A stretch of 64,000 bases of DNA from Capsicum annuum (Eukaryota > Streptophyta > Magnoliopsida > Solanales > Solanaceae), in assembly GCF_002878395.1 (NCBI RefSeq), contig NC_061122.1:78378454-78442453 (forward strand), written 5' to 3'. Made by a program: the position numbers and the translations under genes. Below the pieces are notes generated by a model. That model did no database searches. It saw nothing but the letters and a program-made list of their open reading frames with translations, and was not told where the DNA came from. This document shows, piece after piece, positions 25,303 to 37,352 of the stretch (its first letter is position 1; the number at the start of each line of letters is the position of its first letter).

Positions 25303-25559
25303 TAAAATACCCCATACTTTTCGTAGCTTAGTGCAGCTCATAGTGCATGCATAAGATACCTAGAACCTGAAAATTTAGCTAAGTGTTGGAGACTTAGTTT
25401 TATTTTTTTGGCATCTTAACTTCGATGATTTTTTAAAGTGACCTTACCAAGACCGAGATGATGGTTTCTAAGTTAATTCATGTTTAGGGGTGTAAGTAGA
25501 ATGTCTCAGGTAAGTTTTGGATTTTTTGAATTAGGTTTAGACCACGCTTACATTTCCTA

Positions 25560-25735
25560 AACAGCAGCTCGCTGTGATTGCACCGCGTCGTGGTGGCTAT
25601 AGAGGTGGTCACCTCACCGTGTGGCGGTGAAGTTCAAAATGACAATTTTCAGATTCCAGTAAGTCACAGTAATTGTACCGCATCATAGTGGAATCGCGAT
25701 GACAGCATTGGCGCATCGTAGTGAGAGCCCAAATG
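25560..25735. repeat. Motif cluster in S2 LTR (CGCTGTGATTGCACCGCG)
   Basis: CGCTGTGATTGCACCGCGTC, CACCGTGTGGCGGTG, TAATTGTACCGCATC and GAATCGCGATGAC are interleaved direct and inverted copies. They are placed about 255-430 bp from the LTR start, matching the location of the clusters in the related LTRs. Confidence 0.65.
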
Positions 25736-25962
25736 ATGCTCAAATTACGAATTTTAATTTCCCAAGGGTAGTCTTGTCATTTTTCTCTCACCCAAATCCA
25801 TCCAAAACACAAAATTAAAATCTCATAGGGGTATTATATGACCTATTATTCATAATCTCTCTCCAAGAAAGTAATTCTCAGTCAAGAAAAAATCCTAGCC
25901 CTTTCAAGATTCAAGCTCAACTTTCAAGAAAACCACTAAGAACCTTCACGAATTCTTCAATC

Positions 25963-25970
25963 AAGGTATG
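25963..25970 (+). promoter_or_regulatory. Splice-donor-like AAGGTATG in S2
   Basis: CAATCAAGGTATGTTACATG is followed by TTCATTGATGGGTTAATTTA. This is the plus-strand counterpart of the blocks in S0, S1 and N. It lies downstream of an AT-rich stretch (about 25830-25850) that could hold the promoter. Functional role inferred. Confidence 0.4.
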
Positions 25971-28900
25971 TTACATGTTCATTGATGGGTTAATTTAACC
26001 TATGGATTCCAATAATCCATCTTTTATGTTTTAAATTATGAAATTACATGTTTATAATGATTTATCCCCCTGAAGCTTTTAAGAATGCAGATTTTACATG
26101 ACGTTTACAATCTATTTTCGTTGAAAGTAGCCCTTACACGTTTGAATCATGAAATTTCATTGTTAAATCCCTAAGTATGGTTTTAGTATTGTAATTATGC
26201 AATTCCAACATGTTTCACTCATTCCCATGCTTAAACCCATGATTTTCAATTATTTTCCAAGAGTTTTGATAGAAAGAGCCCTTACACGTTTTAAAGTTGA
26301 AGTATGTTTACCTATACCTTGGATATTTGATTTCAAGTCATGATTTCAGTTGTTTTCATGTGGAATGAATTATAGTATGTTTTAATTATGGTGGTTTCCA
26401 TATCATGTTCATGAGAACTCAGAATAAATCCTCGGTTTATGATCTTGTCATGTGATCGTGCTATCTCATCATGTTTAAAGGTATTCCCATGTTTAAATTC
26501 ATGTCTCCCATTTGTTTGATGAAATACTTAAGTGAATAATTGTGAAAAATAATTCCCTCCATGGGGTCAAAGCTTTCATGTGTACCTGTTGTTATTGTTA
26601 TCGAGTCCTATGGGTTATGAATACCCCAAATTTAACTGTTTACTTAGTCTTAGAATTCTCAGAATGGTTTTAGACATGTATGAGTATTATCAGTTCAGTC
26701 AGTTATCATGTTAGTCAGACCTAATTCAACTCAGTAATTTGAGTCAGTTCCTTCTTCAATAAAACTTAGTTCAGTCCCATAATCAGTTTCATTCAGTTGG
26801 GAGTAGGATTCAGCATCGAGCAAACCTAGGGTTGGAGGCTCACCCATCAGTTAGGACTGGGTCCTTAGAAGCAATCCCTAAGTTCCAAAACTATGTAGCC
26901 AGCGTAGGTTATAATATGTCACCCACCAGTTTAGGACTGACACTCTCAAGGATCATCCACTAGATTAGAACTGATCGCAGGGGCCACCAGCCAGATTAGG
27001 ACTGACTCTACAGTTATTGTTAGTACCAGTGGCATGGTACTAGCACCCTTCCAAATGGGGTGTAACGCCCCGAGATCCTATCCCAAGACGTCACACGATG
27101 CTTATGGACCTGAAGGACCATAAGATAACCCTAATATGATATCTGTACCTGTACACTGCATACTATCTGAAATAAATACAGAAGTTGGCCATAAGGTTCA
27201 ACACATCTATACATGGTCAAACTGAAAACTGAATACTAATACATCAACTTCCTTCTAAAAAGCCTCTAAACTATCTAAACTGCGGAGTTGATGGGACATA
27301 TCTCTAACTTACTCCGTCAACTAACAATATAAAAAAGATCTAATGCAATAATAGTAAACTAAGATTTGTCCTCGAAGAAAGAGGACTCACTGCTACTACT
27401 GCTAACTGGGACTGAACTACTGAGGAAACTCTGAATCTTGGCCTCTGAAACTATGGTGTTAAATAAAACACCATAGCGCAAATGTGTCAGTACAAAAATG
27501 TACCGAGTATGCAGACAAGGTAAGGCTAAATACAAGGGCTCATGCATGCACAATATGTAAACTGAATAGTCATGAAAATATCGCACGAGAACACATACAT
27601 GAATGCAAAAAACATGAACATAATTATCGCAACTCTAGATACTAAAACCTAGATACCACTTTATTGCAGATGACTCACTACTGACACTAAGATACTAAAT
27701 CAATCACTTATCTGATACTGGTAACTGAGGATCTGGATGTACTTACATCTATGACTGAATTTTGGGACTTACTTCTTTCGACTGACAGGATTAGAATCAA
27801 CCATTTTAACAGATAATTTTGAAAGCTTTATCAATGATAAGAAATATAATTATATTCGAATCTTACAACAAGAAAACTTAATAGAAATCTGATACTATGA
27901 TCAAACCTGTCTGGTGGCATACCTCTGAAGATGATATCAAATAACTATATGTGAGACCAAGTCTATCTGATAGGATGGTCCATAAATCGATGAAACTATC
28001 TGAGTTCCTCACAATGATAGATAACTGTATCTGACAGCCCTGATTCTAAAACTGAGACCGAATCTAAAACTAAAATTGTGAGAAGTAGTTACTTAACCGA
28101 CAAGCCCTTACTATCTCTTATGGGTCCAACCTTTACCCCCGATTGGTAGGGTGTTAATACCGTGCCACGGGTAAAGACATTATCTTTATATGGCCCTCAT
28201 CTATCAAGTCCTCATATGAGAATGGTGGAGCCCTCATCTAACAGGTCAAGCCACCTTATCTACCCTCATCTAGAAGGTATGATGTCTCTCATCCTCCCTC
28301 ATCTAGAAGGTGTGATGCCTCAACCTATACTGGCTATGTAGTTCTAGAGCACAAGGATCGTATCTAAGGATCACACCCTCCACTAGTAGGCCACATCCTT
28401 GAACTCGCTCGGTGCTAGTTTCTACTCCCAACTGAAAGACACTGATCTGATTCTTAACTTAACTTAGATTGAGCTGAATCCGATACTGATCGTATTTCTT
28501 AAAGATCTGACTGAATTAAGCTGAGATTTTTTCATTCCGTATCTGACAGAAAGGTATCAAATCATAGCATCTGACTGACAATGTAGAGCTTGAATAGATT
28601 ATTCAAATCTTTTCTGAGATTAGAATTGAATCACTTGAATACTATTAGATTTGAGCTAATTATAGGATGGAGGCTAGATTACAAGTGATACATAGACTAC
28701 AAAGATAATTGAGATTACAGAGCCTGATTAAGCTCTGCACTTGTCTGAAGATACATAGTTCTATAGTTCACTGAGTTCTGAGAATCGTGGCTTGATTGGA
28801 ATTATCGCAAAACTGACACGGGCTCTAGACAACAACTCTATTATCGGGTATAAATACCCCCAGGACTCAATAACATAAAAGTAAAACATAATCATTCGCA

Positions 28901-29984
28901 TATCATCACGATCATCTATTCACCATCACAATCATTCATGCATTAACACAAGTATTCATGTATTATCGCAATCATATCTTAATCGTCACTATCATTAATA
29001 CATCATCACAATTATTAAAGGGTCGCTTTAAGCATCTCGGGATATTAATCACATAATAACATAGAGAAAACATGCTATTAGATCGTACTCCATTCAGCAA
29101 GGTTTTACCTCAACTATTTCATACCTATATCGGTCTTAACATGTATTTGGATTTCACACCACTTGAGAAACTTCATACTATCATGTCATAGCTTACTTGC
29201 TAATCACTTGGCATATATTAAAAACTTAGCATATATCAAAGGGCACATAATAGGGAATTTACAACCATCATATCCCCACTCATTCATTAAGGTCCTTCAA
29301 CAAACACTAGACATGCATAGGTTCACACTTATTTGGGGATTTCCTACTAGCATGGAATAATTCATTCTCTTAGACATTTTATCAAACACTAGGCATGCAT
29401 AGACTAGCTCATAATTTGAGGCATTCTATTCAACATACTACCATGGCCCAATTACTTTAGCTAAGATTTTATCAACCTATGGGAGACACACTCTGCTAAA
29501 TCAACCAATTCTACACCCAAAAGTCATGAACACATCAACAATCATAATACATAATCGTATCTTAGAAGTCATTAGGTCACGATTTAACTACAATGCTTAA
29601 TTTCTAGTCTCTTAGACATTTTATCGAACACCTCACATGCACAACTTAGGCATAAGTATAATAACCCAACTACTCATCATGAACAACCAAATTTACATGT
29701 TTCCACTCATATATTATCATAGATTCATACAAACCACATAAGTATCCCATCTTGGAGGTCATTCAACATCAACAACAAGTACATAATCCATTTACCACAC
29801 AAATACCACATACTAAAAAAGGATTGATAATCTTGAATACAAACATGAACCACAACTCAATCATAGCAAGAACATCAATTTCAACTCACAAGAATCATTA
29901 CAAATTCATAAACATACATCTCAGAGATTTAGAAAAAGGTACTTGATCTTCTTGGATGAAAGGGACCCAGGAATCAACATTTAC

Positions 29985-30160
29985 ATACCTTGGGGAAACT
30001 CTTTCTTGGAAACCTTCAGAAGAATTCTTGATTTTTACTCTTGATCCTCTCTAAATTTTTGGTGGAAGAAGAGAGAATTTTTTTGATTTTGGAAACCCTA
30101 GTTTTTGGGTCAAAGAAGAGAAAAGAAAGGAGGTCTTCAACCCTTAAATGGGTATTTATA
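29985..30160 (-). promoter_or_regulatory. N 3' LTR TATA box and splice-donor-like block
   Basis: On the minus strand TATAAATA (30153-30160) sits in CAATCTCTATAAATACCC. An AACTAGGGTTTCC phrase follows, and then CCAAGGTATGTAAATG at 29985-29995. The 5' LTR copy at 35690-35866 would drive the element transcript; this one could fire into 3' flanking DNA. Inferred from sequence only. Confidence 0.5.
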
Positions 30161-30235
30161 GAGATTGGGAAAAGAGTGGAAAAGACCCAAATGCCCTTCA
30201 AAGAAAAAGAGTTGAAAACTGCTGATCAGGGTCTA

Positions 30236-30575
30236 TGACAGTCAATCTGACGGTCCGTCAGAGGGACTGACGGTCCACCAAGTCGCCCGTTACTCGAGTG
30301 GTAAAATTGGGACATTCTACCTCGACGTGAAGGTAGAAGTGATGGTCCATCAAGAATATGATGGTCCACCAGATCGTCCGTCACTCGACGGTCAGGAATG
30401 GGCTATTTTGTTTCGACCTGACGGACCCTTGACGGTCCATCAACTTTTTGATGGTCCACCACTTTGGCCGTCACTCGGGGGCTAGAAGTGGGATGTTCTA
30501 TCTTGGCCTGATGGGACACTTGATGGTCCACCGAGGATTTGGCGGTCCACCAGGTCGACCGTCAAACTTGGGAGA
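30236..30575. repeat. GACGGTCC minisatellite in N 3' LTR
   Basis: About four units of ~85-90 bp, each with GACGGTCCRTCA, GACGGTCCACCA and GRCCGTCACTCG, spaced by GGGAYATTCTRYCTYGACCTG. GACGGTC and GACCGTC are reverse complements, so each unit can fold on itself. The region is CpG-rich compared with its surroundings. Confidence 0.88.
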
Positions 30576-30821
30576 TTCTAATACCGTTTAGTAAAATGGT
30601 TATAACTCCCTCATCCGATATCGGATTTTGAAAAAATTGATATCGATAGAAAGCTTATTCAATGCTCTACATGTCAAAAAGTTTAAATTAGAGAAATACA
30701 ATAAGATTCAAAGTATTTCATACTTGGAAATATATTTTTTTTGAAATTTTAGACTTAGATTTTTACTTTACTGAAAACGCTTTAAGGCTTAGACTAGGAG
30801 AGAACTTTGTGGGGTATTACA

Positions 30822-30860
30822 TTATCTCCCCTTTGGAAACATTCATCCTCAAATATCACA
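30822..30860 (-). other. N polypurine-tract region
   Basis: The minus strand reads CGAGGATGAATGTTTCCAAA and GGGGAGATAA directly before the LTR start TGTAATACCCC. This is the expected site of plus-strand priming and matches H at 37701. Confidence 0.75.
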
Positions 30861-31399
30861 TTGATAGATTGGGAAAATAGAGCAACAGGACTTACTCAAG
30901 AAATGAAAATATCTCAAGGCATGACTACGTAACTAGAATAACTGACATACTGAGTTCTCACATAGGATATGCATATCTGATGCATGGACTCATAACTGGG
31001 ATGATATCATGAATACATAACTGAACACACGCTGACAAGCTGAACTCTTTCTACCAAATATGTATATCTAATACATGAATGTCTGGTTAAGCCGACTTCT
31101 GAAGGCATGACTTGACAATGCAATAATGATTGATGCTAACTTTATAAAGAAAATCTTGAACATGCATCGAGATGAATCTATTAGCATGCAGCATTATAAT
31201 ACCATGGGGTATCTCTCCCTTAGGACTCTATATCCCTCTAAACACACTTCACTAAAATACTGAGGAGTTGCGCGAGGCACCTACAAACTAGGTCATAATT
31301 GATCGACTGAGATGTGAAACTCACGCATGACTCATGCTAACATACAAGCTCAAAATGGAAGAAAGGGGTCTAAAAATGTATATCATAAAGAATAAGGGC
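30861..31399. other. N internal non-coding segment
   Basis: No domain is recognisable between the gag end and the polypurine tract. In an autonomous relative this place would hold pol. Only about 540 bp remain, with no pol motifs. Confidence 0.5.
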
Positions 31400-32525
31400 T
31401 CGTAACTTACCCGGGTCTATTTCGGGGAATTCTTTCCCAGTCAAGGAGAGATTGAAGGATGTTTACGGTGACTTCGGGGACCTGGCTTAGGACAGTCTCA
31501 AACTTTATGACCGATCTCACCACATCCAAAGCACACATCGCTACCAGCTCTACATACACCTTTATGATTCTTACTACATTTTTCACACTATGGGTAGGTA
31601 TGAACTCCACTAGTACTACTCTAGGCTTTAGAGCTTGGCACTACCTCAATTCTGACACCCCCAAACACAAGTACGAGTACACTAGCTAAAGACAGACTGG
31701 AACTAAAAATATCTGACCATACTGAGAACTACTACCACCTTGAGACCCCGACTGCAAGAAACCATGACTACCTGTCTTGGCTCTCTTACTCCGTCTCTCT
31801 CTCTTATTTATCTTATCTACCTTAATCTATTGTGCATGAATCATTATCCTATAAAGGTCCATATCCCTATTGAGCAAAGTAGCTCTACACTCTTTCAACA
31901 CATAACTCGATACACCAGACAAAAACTTACTCATACTCGCTCTAGGGTCAGCTATCAAGTCAGGAGCATACTTAGCTAATTAGTTAGACTTAAGACAATA
32001 CTACTTCACGGTTATGGAACCTTGCCTTATGTTTATGAACTCCTATAACTTAGCCTCTCTCATATCTAGGAAGAAAAATCTATCTAGAAAAACACTTTAA
32101 AATTCTAACCAAGTTATAGGAGATGCATTGTCCCCTCTACTCTTCTCCCACATCAATACCCAATCATGAGCAATATATTTCAATCTATAAGATGCTAACT
32201 CAACACTCTCCTCCTCTGACACATGCATAATCTAGGTGATCTTCTTCACCTCCTCAAGAAACAACTGTGGATCCTCACCTACTACTGATCCAAAGAATTC
32301 AGGCGGGTTCATTCTCATAAAGCTTCTAATCCTGACTGCGGCAGAATCCCCATCTTGATGAGATGGGACTGTAGCCTGACGGTTCCCATGAACATTAGTC
32401 ATAGCTTGGGCTAGCTCTTAAAAAGCTGCCCAAAACTCTGAATGTGACACGCTCTTATTTTCAGGATCTACTGGCTGAAAGGGCTGGTCATCAACCCCAT
32501 GGACAAAATCTCTATGAGGAGGCAT
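31400..32525 (-). pseudogene. N gag (capsid/nucleocapsid), interrupted
   Basis: Minus-strand translation starts at an intact ATG (32523-32525) with MPPHRDFVHG. It passes a capsid segment (MNPPEFFGSVVGEDPQLFLE, then ASYRLKYIAHDW and FINIRQGS), and reaches CEKCSKNHKGVCRAGSDVCF then GCGEIGHKV*DCPKPG, a CX2C element followed by a CCHC knuckle. Gag packages element RNA. Of the stops I saw, several sit where CAG, CAA or CGA would be expected, including TGA for Arg in the knuckle; a few frames break near 31640-31760. Capsid and knuckle order match element A gag (47661-48760). About 375 codons, normal for this family. Confidence 0.85.
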
Positions 32526-32732
32526 ACTCTGTAATTAAAAGAAGCAAGTGGATTAGATTGAGGATTAACTTGAGCTCATGCTCACTCGCATGATATGAAT
32601 ACTGAAATAAGGGAAATTACTCTTAAGTACATCTTGTAGACTCTTGTACATAAATATGGCGCGCTACACATCCATGCACAAGACTCTACTAGATGCGGCT
32701 TTTCAGACTCCCTAGGACACTATTGAACCTTA

Positions 32733-32745
32733 GGCTCTGATACCA
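32733..32745 (-). other. N primer-binding site (initiator tRNA-Met)
   Basis: The minus strand reads TGGTATCAGAGCC, the full complement of the plant initiator methionine tRNA 3' end, four bases inside the 5' LTR end at 32750. It is the only undamaged primer site in the window. Confidence 0.92.
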
Positions 32746-35689
32746 AGTTTGTAACACCCCGAGATCCCATCTTGAGATGTCACACGATGCTTATGGACCG
32801 AAAGGACCACAAGCTAACCCTTTTCTGATATCTGTACCTGTACACTGCATACTATCTGAAATAAATGCGAAAACTGGCCATAAGGTTCAACACATCTATA
32901 CATACTTAAACTGAAAACTGAATACTAATACATCAACTTCCATCTGAAAAGCCTCTAAACTGTCAAAACTATGGAGTTGATGGGATATGTCCCCAACTAA
33001 CTTCGTCAACTGACAATATAAACAAGATTTGATGCAATAATAGTAAATTAAGATTCGTCCTCGAAGAAAGAGGACTCACTGCTACTACTGCTAATTGGGA
33101 TTGAACTACTGAGGAAACTCTGAATCCTGTGCCTCTAAAACTATGGTGTCAAATAAAACACCATGGCACAAATATTTCAGTACAAAAATATACGAAGTAT
33201 GTAGATTAGGTGAGGCTAAATGCAAGGGCTCATGCATGCACAATATGTAAACTGAATAGTCATGAAAATATCGCACGAGAACACATACATGAATGCACAA
33301 AACATGAATAAAATTATCGTAACACTAGATACTGAAACCCAGATACCACTATATTGCAGACTAAACTCACAACTAACACTGAGATACTAAATTAATGACT
33401 CATCTGATACTGGTAACTGCGGATCTAGATGTACTTACATCTATGACTGAATTCTTGGACTTACTGCTTTCGACTGACAGGATTAGAGATCAACTCTTTT
33501 AACAGATAATTTTGGAAGCTTTATCAATGATAAGAAATATAATTATATTCAAATCTTACAACAAGAATACTCAATAGGAATCTGATACTGTAATCAAACC
33601 TGTCTGGTGGCATACTTCTGAAGATGATATCAAATAACTGTATGTGAGACCAAGTCTATCTGATGGGAAGGTCCATAAATCAATAGAACTATCTGAGTTC
33701 CTCACAATGATAGATGACTGTATCTGACAGCCCTAATTTCTAAAGACTAATTCTGAAACTGAGACTGAATCTAAAACTGAAACTATGGGAAGTAGTTACT
33801 TAACCGACATACCCCTACTATATCTTAGGGGTCCAACCTCTACCCCCAGTTGGGAGGGTGTCAATACCGTGCCGCGGGTAAATACATTATCTTTATATAG
33901 CCCTTATCTATTAGGTCCTCATACAAGAATGGTAAATCCCTCAACTAACAGGTCAAGCCACCTTATCTACCCTTATCTAGCAGGTACGGTGCCTCTTATC
34001 CACCCTCATCTAGAAGGTGTGATGTCTCAATCTATGTTGGCTATGTAGTTCTGGAGCACAAGGATCACATCTAAGGATTACATCCTCCACTAGTAGGTGA
34101 GTCCCCATCCTTGAACTCGCTCGGTGCTAGTTTTTACTCCCAACTAAAAGACACTGATCTAATTCTTAATTGAACTTAGATTGAGCTGAATCTGATACTG
34201 ATCATATTTCTCAAATATAGGACTACGCTGAGATTGCTTAGTTTCATATCTGATGGAAAGGTATCGAATCATAGCATCTGACTGACGATGCAGAGCTTGA
34301 ATAGATTATTCAAATCACTTTTGATATTAAAATTGAATCACTTGAATTCTATTAGATCTGAACTGATTACAGGACGGAGGCTAGATTACTAGCGATATAG
34401 AGATTACAAAGATAACTGAGATTACAGAGCCTGATTAAGCTCTGCACTTGTCTGAAGATACATAGTTCTATAGTTCACTGAGTTCTGAGAATCGTGGCTT
34501 GATTGGAATTATCGCAAAACTGACACAGGCTCTAGACAACAGCTCTATTGTTGGGTATAAATACCCCCAGGACTCAATAACATAAAATCAAAACATAATT
34601 ATTCTCACATCATCACGATTATCCATTTACCATCACAATCAGTTAAGCATCAACACAAGAATTCATGTATTATCGCAATCATACCTTAATTGTCACCATC
34701 ATTAATGTATCATCACAATTATCAAATGGTCACTTTAAGTATCTCAGGATATTACTCACATAATAACATAGAGGAAATATGCTATTAGATCGTACTCCAT
34801 TCAGCAAGTTTTTACCTCAACTATTTCATACCTATATCAGTCTTAACATGTCTTTGGATTTCACACCACTTGAGACACTTCGTACTATCATGTCATAGCT
34901 TACTTGCTAATCACTTGGCATATATTAAAAACTTAGCATATATCAAAGGGCACATAATGGGGAATTTACAACCATCACATCCCCATTCATTCACTAAGGT
35001 CCTTCAACAAACACTAGACATGCATAGGTTTACACTTATTTGGGGATTTTCTACTAGCATGGAATAATTCATTCACTTAGATATCTTATCAAACACTAGG
35101 CATGCATAGACTAGATCATAATTTGTGGCTTCCTATTCAACATAATATCATGGCCCGATTGCTTCTCCTAAGCTTTTATCAACCTATGGGAGACATACTT
35201 TGCTAAATCAACTAATTCTACACCCAAAAGTCATGAACACATCAACAATCGTAGCACATAATCGTATCTTAGAAGTCATTAGATCACGATTTAACTATAA
35301 TGCTTAATTTCTAATCTCTTAGACATTTTATCGAACATCTCACATGTACAACTTAGGCATAAGTATAATAACCCAACTACTCATCATGAACAACTAAATT
35401 TACATGTTTCCACTCATATATTATCATAGATTCATACAAACCACATAAGTATCCCATCTTGGAGGTCATTCAACATCAAAAACAAGTACATAATCCATTT
35501 ACCACACAAATACCACATACTAAGGCCAAGGCCTGATAATCTTGTAGACAAACATGAACCACAACTCAATCATAAGAACATCAATTTCAACTCACAAGAA
35601 TCATTAAAAATTCATAAACATAAATCTCAGAAATTTAGAAAAAGATACTTGAGCTTCTGGGATGAAAGGGACCCAAGAATTAACATCTA

Positions 35690-35866
35690 TATACCTTGGG
35701 GAAACTCTTTCTTGAAAGCCTTCGGAAGAATTCTTGATTTTTGCTCTTGATTCTCTCTAAATTTTTGGTGGAAGAAGAGAAAATTTTTTTGATTTTGGAA
35801 ACCCTAGTTTTTGGGTGAAAAAAGAGAAAAGAAATGAGGCCTTCAACCCTTAAGTGGGTATTTATA
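35690..35866 (-). promoter_or_regulatory. N 5' LTR TATA box and splice-donor-like block
   Basis: TATAAATA at 35859-35866 (minus) with a likely start near 35830, followed by CCAAGGTATATAGATG at about 35685-35700. Compared with the 3' copy the donor-like block has one change in the GTATG. Confidence 0.5.
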
Positions 35867-35937
35867 GAGGTTGGGAAAAGAGTGGAAAAGAACAAAATGC
35901 CCTTTAAAGAAAAAGAGTTAAAAACTACTGATCGGGG

Positions 35938-36275
35938 TTTGTGACGGTCGATCTAACGGTCCGTCAGAGGGACTGACGGTCCACCAAGTTGTCCGTCACT
36001 CGAGTGCCAAAACTGGGACATTCTGCCTTAACGTAACGGTCAAAGTGACGGTCCATCAGGAATCTGACGGTCCACCAGATCATCCATCACTTGAGGGTCA
36101 GGAATGGGCCATTCTGTTTTGACCTGACGGTCCCATTGGCGGTCCTTCAACTTTTTTATGGTCCACTACTTTGGCCATCACTTGGGGGTCAGAAGCGGTA
36201 TGTTTTGTATTGGTATGATGGGACAATTGACGGACCACCAAGGACTTGGCAGTCCGCCAGGTCGACCGTCAAACC
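35938..36275. repeat. GACGGTCC minisatellite in N 5' LTR
   Basis: Same four-unit structure as 30236-30575. Some units have lost CpG by C-to-T (ATGGTCCACTA, TGGCCATCACTTG). The two copies let one compare array turnover within one element since insertion. Confidence 0.85.
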
Positions 36276-37352
36276 TGGGCGATTTCGATACCGTTTAGTA
36301 AAATGGTCATAACTCCCTCGTCCGATGTCAGATTTTGATAAAATTAGAATCAATGGAAAGCTTATTCAATGGTCTACATGACAAAAATTTGAAATTAGAG
36401 AAATACAACACGATTCAAAGTGTTTTATACTTGGGAAGATATTTTTTTGAAATTTTTAGACTTGGATTTTTGCTTTACTGAAAATACTCTTAAGGCTCAA
36501 AATAGGAGAGAACTTTGTGGGGTATTATATGAGGTCATAGGTTGGACTACGATTAGTTTAGCTTTGGGATGTATTGGTTAGATGATACCTCCCTAAGTCT
36601 CAGTATAGTATTCAGTGTCTCTTTAGATCAGTTTTGCTTGACTAAGTTTACAGACTTTCAGATATTCAGTTTAATAGTTTTCAATCTTTCAGATTATAGA
36701 TTTTCTCAGTACCATAATAGATATGCACTTAGCCTTCCATTCTTAAATTTTACAGCAGTTACGCATTCATATCCAGTTATATCATGCTATTCATTCAGTC
36801 AGTTGTTATTCATACACATAAGCCCATGTATTTCAGTCAACCTCATCTAGCATACTAGTACATTCAAAGTATTGACCGCATACTCATTTCTTGTGCTATG
36901 ATATATCATATCATAGGTTCAGATGTTCAGGTTCCCAACCGAACTTAGACATACCAGTGCATCAGCAGCAGTAACAGTGGTGAGTCCTCATATTTTGAGG
37001 TCCAATTATGTTTATTTTAGTACTTCAGTCTAGTAGTTAGTTGGGAAAATGTCCTATCAACTCCACAGTTATTCATTTAGGGTCTTTCAGACACTTTCAG
37101 ACAGTTATCCAATTTTCAGTTGATTGTCAGTCTTTACATTATTAGTTTCAGATAGTTGTTTTAGATTTAATAGATCAGTAATGTCTTAGTATTATAAAAC
37201 CTTATGGCACATTCAGTTATTATGCATATGTGTATCTTTTATTAGCAGTTTCGTTTAGTGTTCACAACAGGTACCATCTTATGGGTTAGCTTGTGGTCAC
37301 TTGTGACTGTAAGCACTGTGTGGCATCCAGGGTGTACTCTTGGGGTATTATA

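Larger units (their letters stand above)
27061..30821 (-). repeat. N 3' LTR
   Basis: 3761 bp, starting TGTAACGCCCCGAG and ending GGGGTATTACA. It contains, from the element-5' end at the right, the GACGGTCC cluster (30240-30570), the TATA box (30153-30160), the splice-donor-like block (29987-29994), and the AACTGGCAGGT-type repeats near 28100-28400. It aligns with 32750-36529 end to end. Confidence 0.9.
27061..36529 (-). mobile_element. N: complete gag-only LTR retrotransposon (TR-GAG-like)
   Basis: Two near-complete LTRs (27061-30821 and 32750-36529) enclose a 1.93-kb internal region with an antisense polypurine tract, gag and a perfect primer site. The target duplication is TGGGG (27056-27060) and TGAGG (36530-36534), one mismatch. 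No protease, RT or integrase is present, so it cannot move alone. LTRs longer than the internal region with gag as the only gene fit the TR-GAG class of plant elements. Its direct counterpart for gag is element A (45482 onward). The two LTRs look roughly 90% identical by eye, so it is the youngest layer of this nest. Confidence 0.88.
32750..36529 (-). repeat. N 5' LTR
   Basis: 3780 bp, starting TGTAACACCCCGAG and ending GGGGTATTATA (CA changed to TA). It carries the promoter that would make the genomic RNA: TATAAATA at 35859-35866 (minus). It has the same internal blocks as the 3' LTR with about one difference in ten bases by eye over the first 350 bp. Confidence 0.9.
25303..37352 (+). repeat. 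S2: solo LTR inserted in the H LTR, itself split by N
   Basis: The parts 25303-27060 and 36535-37352 join into a ~2.58-kb LTR that runs in the opposite direction to H and N. It starts TAAAATACCCC and ends GGGGTATTATA, an imperfect inverted repeat. The blocks AGTTGGGAGTAGGATTCAGC (26797) and TCACCCACCAG (26921) are reverse complements of those in N, S0 and H, which fixes its plus orientation. Flanks GAAGT (25298-25302) and GCAGC (37353-37357) may be a badly worn target duplication. No internal region or primer site adjoins it, so it is probably a solo LTR. Confidence 0.75.

Noticed and set aside
30236..36275. GACGGTCC arrays considered as CRISPR-like repeats
   Set aside because: Unit spacing and spacers are themselves repeated, they are inside plant LTRs, and there are no cas genes.
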